Source of the DNA: Bauldia sp.
GTDB taxonomy: Bacteria; Pseudomonadota; Alphaproteobacteria; Rhizobiales; Kaistiaceae
Length of the DNA: 64,000 nt
Direction of reading: 5' to 3'
Assembly (NCBI GenBank): GCA_026126065.1
Contig: JAHCJY010000006.1
Span: 124,001-188,000, forward strand
Shown piece by piece: positions 61,445-64,000 of this stretch (position 1 is its first letter; every line of letters begins with the position of its first letter). Under the pieces are notes generated by a model, which saw nothing but the letters and a program-made list of their open reading frames with translations, had not been told where the DNA came from and searched no databases. The position numbers and the translations under genes were made by a program.

Positions 61445-62493
61445 GACAGTCGCCCGACGAGGCCGGCAATCGCGGCGGCGATGTCGTCCGGGTCCCGCGA
61501 AAGCAGCAGCTCGAATGTCGGGAGGCGTCGGCACAGCTCGGCCGTGAAGCGCACGCCCTCGGCCTCCCCGTCCGGCAGTTGCGCCACGTTGGACGGCATG
61601 AAGGCGCGAAGCGCAAGAGGCGCGGGGATGGGCCGGATCTCGCTTCGTTCGACGAGGGCCACTTTGGGCATCACGATCGCCTTGAGCGCGAGCCGCTCGG
61701 CGAGCGGCGGACGCTCGAGGCGCGAGACGTGAATCTCCCACTTGCCCTGCCAGTTGACCGGCCCATGATCGGCATCCGGGCCGTAGACGCGCCGGACGCC
61801 GCCGGGATCCTGCTTCAGGATGCGAAACACCGGTCGCGCCTCGATCGATTGCGGCCCCATGGCGACGATGCAGTAGTCGTCGCCGACGGTTTCGAGGCCG
61901 GCGGCGATGCCGGCGAGCGTCGTTCCGGACTTGCCCGAACCGCCCGCGCCGACGAGGAGGACGCCCGCGCCGTCCACCCCGACCGTGCCGGCATGGCACA
62001 GCCGCGCGCCATCCGGCAGCGCCCAGTGGATGAAGGTGCGCAGCGGCCCGCCGGATTCCCACGGCGGCGTCCTACCGCGCGTGGCGACGAGCTGGACGCC
62101 GACCCGCAGCCCGGGCGAGTACACCTGCCACATCGGCGCGGCCGGCAGGTACCAGGACCTGAGTCCGGCGGCCGCCATGGCCGCGTTGAACTGTGGCCGG
62201 TGGTATTCCTCCGCCATGTGCAGCGGGGGCGCCCAGCCGATCGACGCCGCATCGACGAGGAACAGGGTGGCGGTATCCCGCGCGACGTTTCCTGGAGTCG
62301 ATGCGATGTTGGCGGCCGCCATGTCGGCATAGGCCGGGTCCGTGAAGTAGCCTTCGATCGGCAGGCCGAAGGGACTGAACCAGCGCCGGTGGAGTCCGGC
62401 CCGCGGCAGTGCCGCCGCGGCCTCGAGCAGCCCCCTCGCATAGGCCGCCACGTCCTCGATCGCCGGAGGCCGCGGCGCCGCCGCGCTACGCAC
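61441..62493 (-). CDS. HprK-like kinase-domain protein
   Basis: A 350-residue protein with an HPr-kinase-like P-loop GAGGSGKSGTTLAG at residues 182-195 and a following GDDYCIV that resembles Walker B. The N-terminal 170 residues are not recognised. Such HprK-related kinases occur beside PqqD-like proteins in peptide-modification (RiPP-like) clusters and polysaccharide loci. GTG 62493 overlaps the PqqD-like gene by 8 bases. Substrate is unknown. Confidence 0.75.
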   Translation of the reverse strand: MRSAAAPRPPAIEDVAAYARGLLEAAAALPRAGLHRRWFSPFGLPIEGYFTDPAYADMAAANIASTPGNVARDTATLFLVDAASIGWAPPLHMAEEYHRPQFNAAMAAAGLRSWYLPAAPMWQVYSPGLRVGVQLVATRGRTPPWESGGPLRTFIHWALPDGARLCHAGTVGVDGAGVLLVGAGGSGKSGTTLAGIAAGLETVGDDYCIVAMGPQSIEARPVFRILKQDPGGVRRVYGPDADHGPVNWQGKWEIHVSRLERPPLAERLALKAIVMPKVALVERSEIRPIPAPLALRAFMPSNVAQLPDGEAEGVRFTAELCRRLPTFELLLSRDPDDIAAAIAGLVGRLS

Positions 62494-62938
62494 CCGGGAC
62501 GTCTTCCTTCTTGACCGGCCATCCAATGTTCTCGTCCACGTCGTGGATGGGGTCCGCGAGGATCAGGTCGGCCATGTCGTCGTAAGATTCGAGCACGGGC
62601 AGGGCCTCGGTCCCGGCAAAGACGACCTTCGGCGCAGGGTTCGCGACAGGGACGGTGCGGGGACGCAGCAGCCCCTCCGCGACCAGCCCCGCGACGATCG
62701 ATTCGACCGCCTCTGTCAGGGCGGCCGGACCTGCGGCCGCGGCGAGCTCCATCAAGGAGGCGGGTGTGCATCCCTCGGCCAGGTCGCGCCAGAGCCCGGC
62801 GCTGATTCCGGGAAGGGAGAAGTACCTGCCATTGGCAAGGTTCAGGACAACGATCTCGCCGCCGAAATCTTCCGCCACGATGTCCGGGCCGGCGGCCTCG
62901 AGCTGCACTTCGCGAAGAGAATTGTCGAGGGGTGCCAC
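62486..62938 (-). CDS. PqqD-like protein with C-terminal acidic peptide extension
   Basis: A 150-residue protein. Residues 1-95 are a PqqD-like (RiPP recognition element) winged fold: EDFGGEIVVLNLANGRYFSLPG then helical ELAAAAGPAALTEA. A tail from about 104 adds an alanine/valine stretch, then SYDDMADLIL, an acidic ADPIHDVDENIG (128-139), GWPVKK and a short end. GTG at 62938. PqqD is normally about 90 residues, so the tail is extra; it may be a fused peptide substrate. First gene of the operon. Confidence 0.75.
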   Translation of the reverse strand: MAPLDNSLREVQLEAAGPDIVAEDFGGEIVVLNLANGRYFSLPGISAGLWRDLAEGCTPASLMELAAAAGPAALTEAVESIVAGLVAEGLLRPRTVPVANPAPKVVFAGTEALPVLESYDDMADLILADPIHDVDENIGWPVKKEDVPGA

Positions 62939-63110
62939 TGCGTCATCTAACCTTCGTATGTCTTGCCGCTACCTGCTTTAGCCGAGCATCAACGGACTTG
63001 CCAGCCGCGACCACCGACGGCTCACTGCCCTTCGGGCCCGATTCCCGCTAGGATCGTCGGCGCGGCCGAAGCAACCTTCCGGCCGTCCGAGGCGAACCAC
63101 TCCTTTCACG

Positions 63111-64000
63111 ATGGCCTTCCTGCGATTCCACACGCGGCTGGGCGAAGTCGGGCGCGCCCGGACCGCGATCAACCTGGCCTTCTTCAACCTGGGCGTGGGG
63201 GCGGGCCTCTGGGCCGTCTTCATTCCGGTGGTACGCGCGCGGGTCGAGATCAGCGAAGGCGTCCTCGGGCTCGCGCTGCTTTGCATCGCCCTCGGCCTGA
63301 TCGTTGCGATGCCGGCCACGGGGTGGGCGATCGCCCGCTACGGCGCCCGCAACATCTCAGCGTTCGCGGCGGCCGCGCTGCCCGTTGCATGCGCGCTGCC
63401 GATCCTGTCGCCCTCGATCCTGACGCTCTTTCTCGCGTGCCTCGCCTATGGCGCGGTTTCGGGCGTCCTCGACGTGTCGATGAACAACGAGGCAGCACGG
63501 GTGGAATCGACGACGGGGAGGGCTCTGATGTCGTCCTTTCACGGCCTCTTCAGCGTCGGCGGACTCGCTGGCGCGGGCATCGGGGCTCTGCTCGTCGGGC
63601 TGGGCGATCCGGCCTCGGCGATCGCCTGTGCCGTCGTGCTCGCGCTGTTCGCCCTTGCCGCGCTGCTCGTCCGGTCCTGGTACCTGCCGGTGGGCGACCG
63701 ACCCGCCGCGCGGGTGAAGTTCAGGTTGCCGTCGCGGGCGCTCCTCCTGATCGGCATCCTCGCCTTCCTTGCCTTCGGGCTGGAGGGCGCGGTGGCCGAC
63801 TGGAGCGCGTTGTTCCTCGAAGGCCACAAGGGAGCAAGCCACGCACTTGCCGCGACCGGCTACGCCGCCTTCGCCGGGGCAATGGCCGTGATGCGCTTCC
63901 TCGGCGATCGCCTGGTGACGCGGTTCGGGCGGCGGCGGGCGCTGCTCTTCGGCGGTTCGCTCATCGCTGCCGGCTGCGCGCTGGCGCTGCTGTCGCCCTG
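63111..64000 (+). CDS. MFS transporter, N-terminal part
   Basis: An MFS transporter of YbjJ type entering from ATG 63111 and running off the window (297 residues visible). The motif LDVSMNNEA near residue 123 and MSSFHGLFSVGG near residue 140 are characteristic. About eight helices are visible. Substrate not identified. It is divergent from the PqqD operon across 172 bases. Confidence 0.85.
   Translation, partial: MAFLRFHTRLGEVGRARTAINLAFFNLGVGAGLWAVFIPVVRARVEISEGVLGLALLCIALGLIVAMPATGWAIARYGARNISAFAAAALPVACALPILSPSILTLFLACLAYGAVSGVLDVSMNNEAARVESTTGRALMSSFHGLFSVGGLAGAGIGALLVGLGDPASAIACAVVLALFALAALLVRSWYLPVGDRPAARVKFRLPSRALLLIGILAFLAFGLEGAVADWSALFLEGHKGASHALAATGYAAFAGAMAVMRFLGDRLVTRFGRRRALLFGGSLIAAGCALALLSP

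Overview
The window is a GC-rich (about 70% by eye), gene-dense stretch of an Alphaproteobacterium, probably of the order Hyphomicrobiales. This rests on the gene set (minCDE behind a CtrA-type box, DUF3830, PuuD-type urate hydroxylase with a cytochrome c tail, XdhC-MobA fusion), frequent GTG and some TTG starts, and many ATGA/GTGA overlaps. I read no species marker (no rRNA), so the rank is an inference. I found no tRNA, rRNA, CRISPR array, insertion sequence or prophage. Most of the very long antisense ORFs are codon-bias shadows.

Region 1 (1-6000): the end of a pyruvoyl-dependent arginine decarboxylase overlapping an agmatinase (arginine to putrescine), a degenerate esterase, a YpfJ-type zinc metalloprotein with a clear terminator, and minC-minD-minE preceded by TTAA-N7-TTAAC. 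Region 2 (6000-14000): azoreductase and MarR regulator with an inverted repeat in the promoter, a cyclic-nucleotide-domain/thioredoxin-reductase-like fusion without the redox CxxC plus a UBP-type zinc finger protein, a lipoprotein aminopeptidase, and HrpB helicase.

Region 3 (14000-23000) is the most unusual part. Three consecutive secreted proteins share a DUF4360-like domain, and the third carries it on an outer-membrane beta-barrel. They are followed by a DUF4062-nSTAND1-TM-TPR protein that ends 2 bases from the end of a SLOG-SLATT-like four-TM protein. Families of this kind are known from bacterial conflict and stress-sensing systems.

Region 4 (23000-40400): lipid kinase, inositol phosphatase, MarC, cupin, L,D-transpeptidase, a DUF3494 (ice-binding-like) autotransporter, TetR, periplasmic glycerophosphodiesterase, a polar amino-acid ABC transporter operon, a secreted protein with repeated C-x3-C...W modules, RecQ, and a GIY-YIG endonuclease gene enclosed by a 35-bp inverted repeat (34/35 matching).

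Region 5 (40000-60000) is a nitrogen-heterocycle catabolic island. A minus-strand operon (arylamine N-acetyltransferase, PuuE allantoinase, allantoate-type amidohydrolase, DUF3830) diverges from a LysR regulator. Downstream are an FCY1-like deaminase, an NMT1/TauT-type ABC transporter with a fused double permease, an AMP-forming ligase, a creatininase-family amidohydrolase and a three-subunit molybdenum hydroxylase. Then come a 2OG-Fe(II) oxygenase, HIU hydrolase, PuuD, OHCU decarboxylase and an XdhC-MobA fusion. Together they can take a purine through urate, HIU, OHCU, allantoin and allantoate, with room for a second, unidentified ring substrate.

Region 6 (60000-64000): a four-gene operon of PqqD-like protein with an extra acidic tail, HprK-like kinase and two family 2 glycosyltransferases, then a truncated MFS transporter. 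Several intergenic gaps hold large imperfect palindromes.
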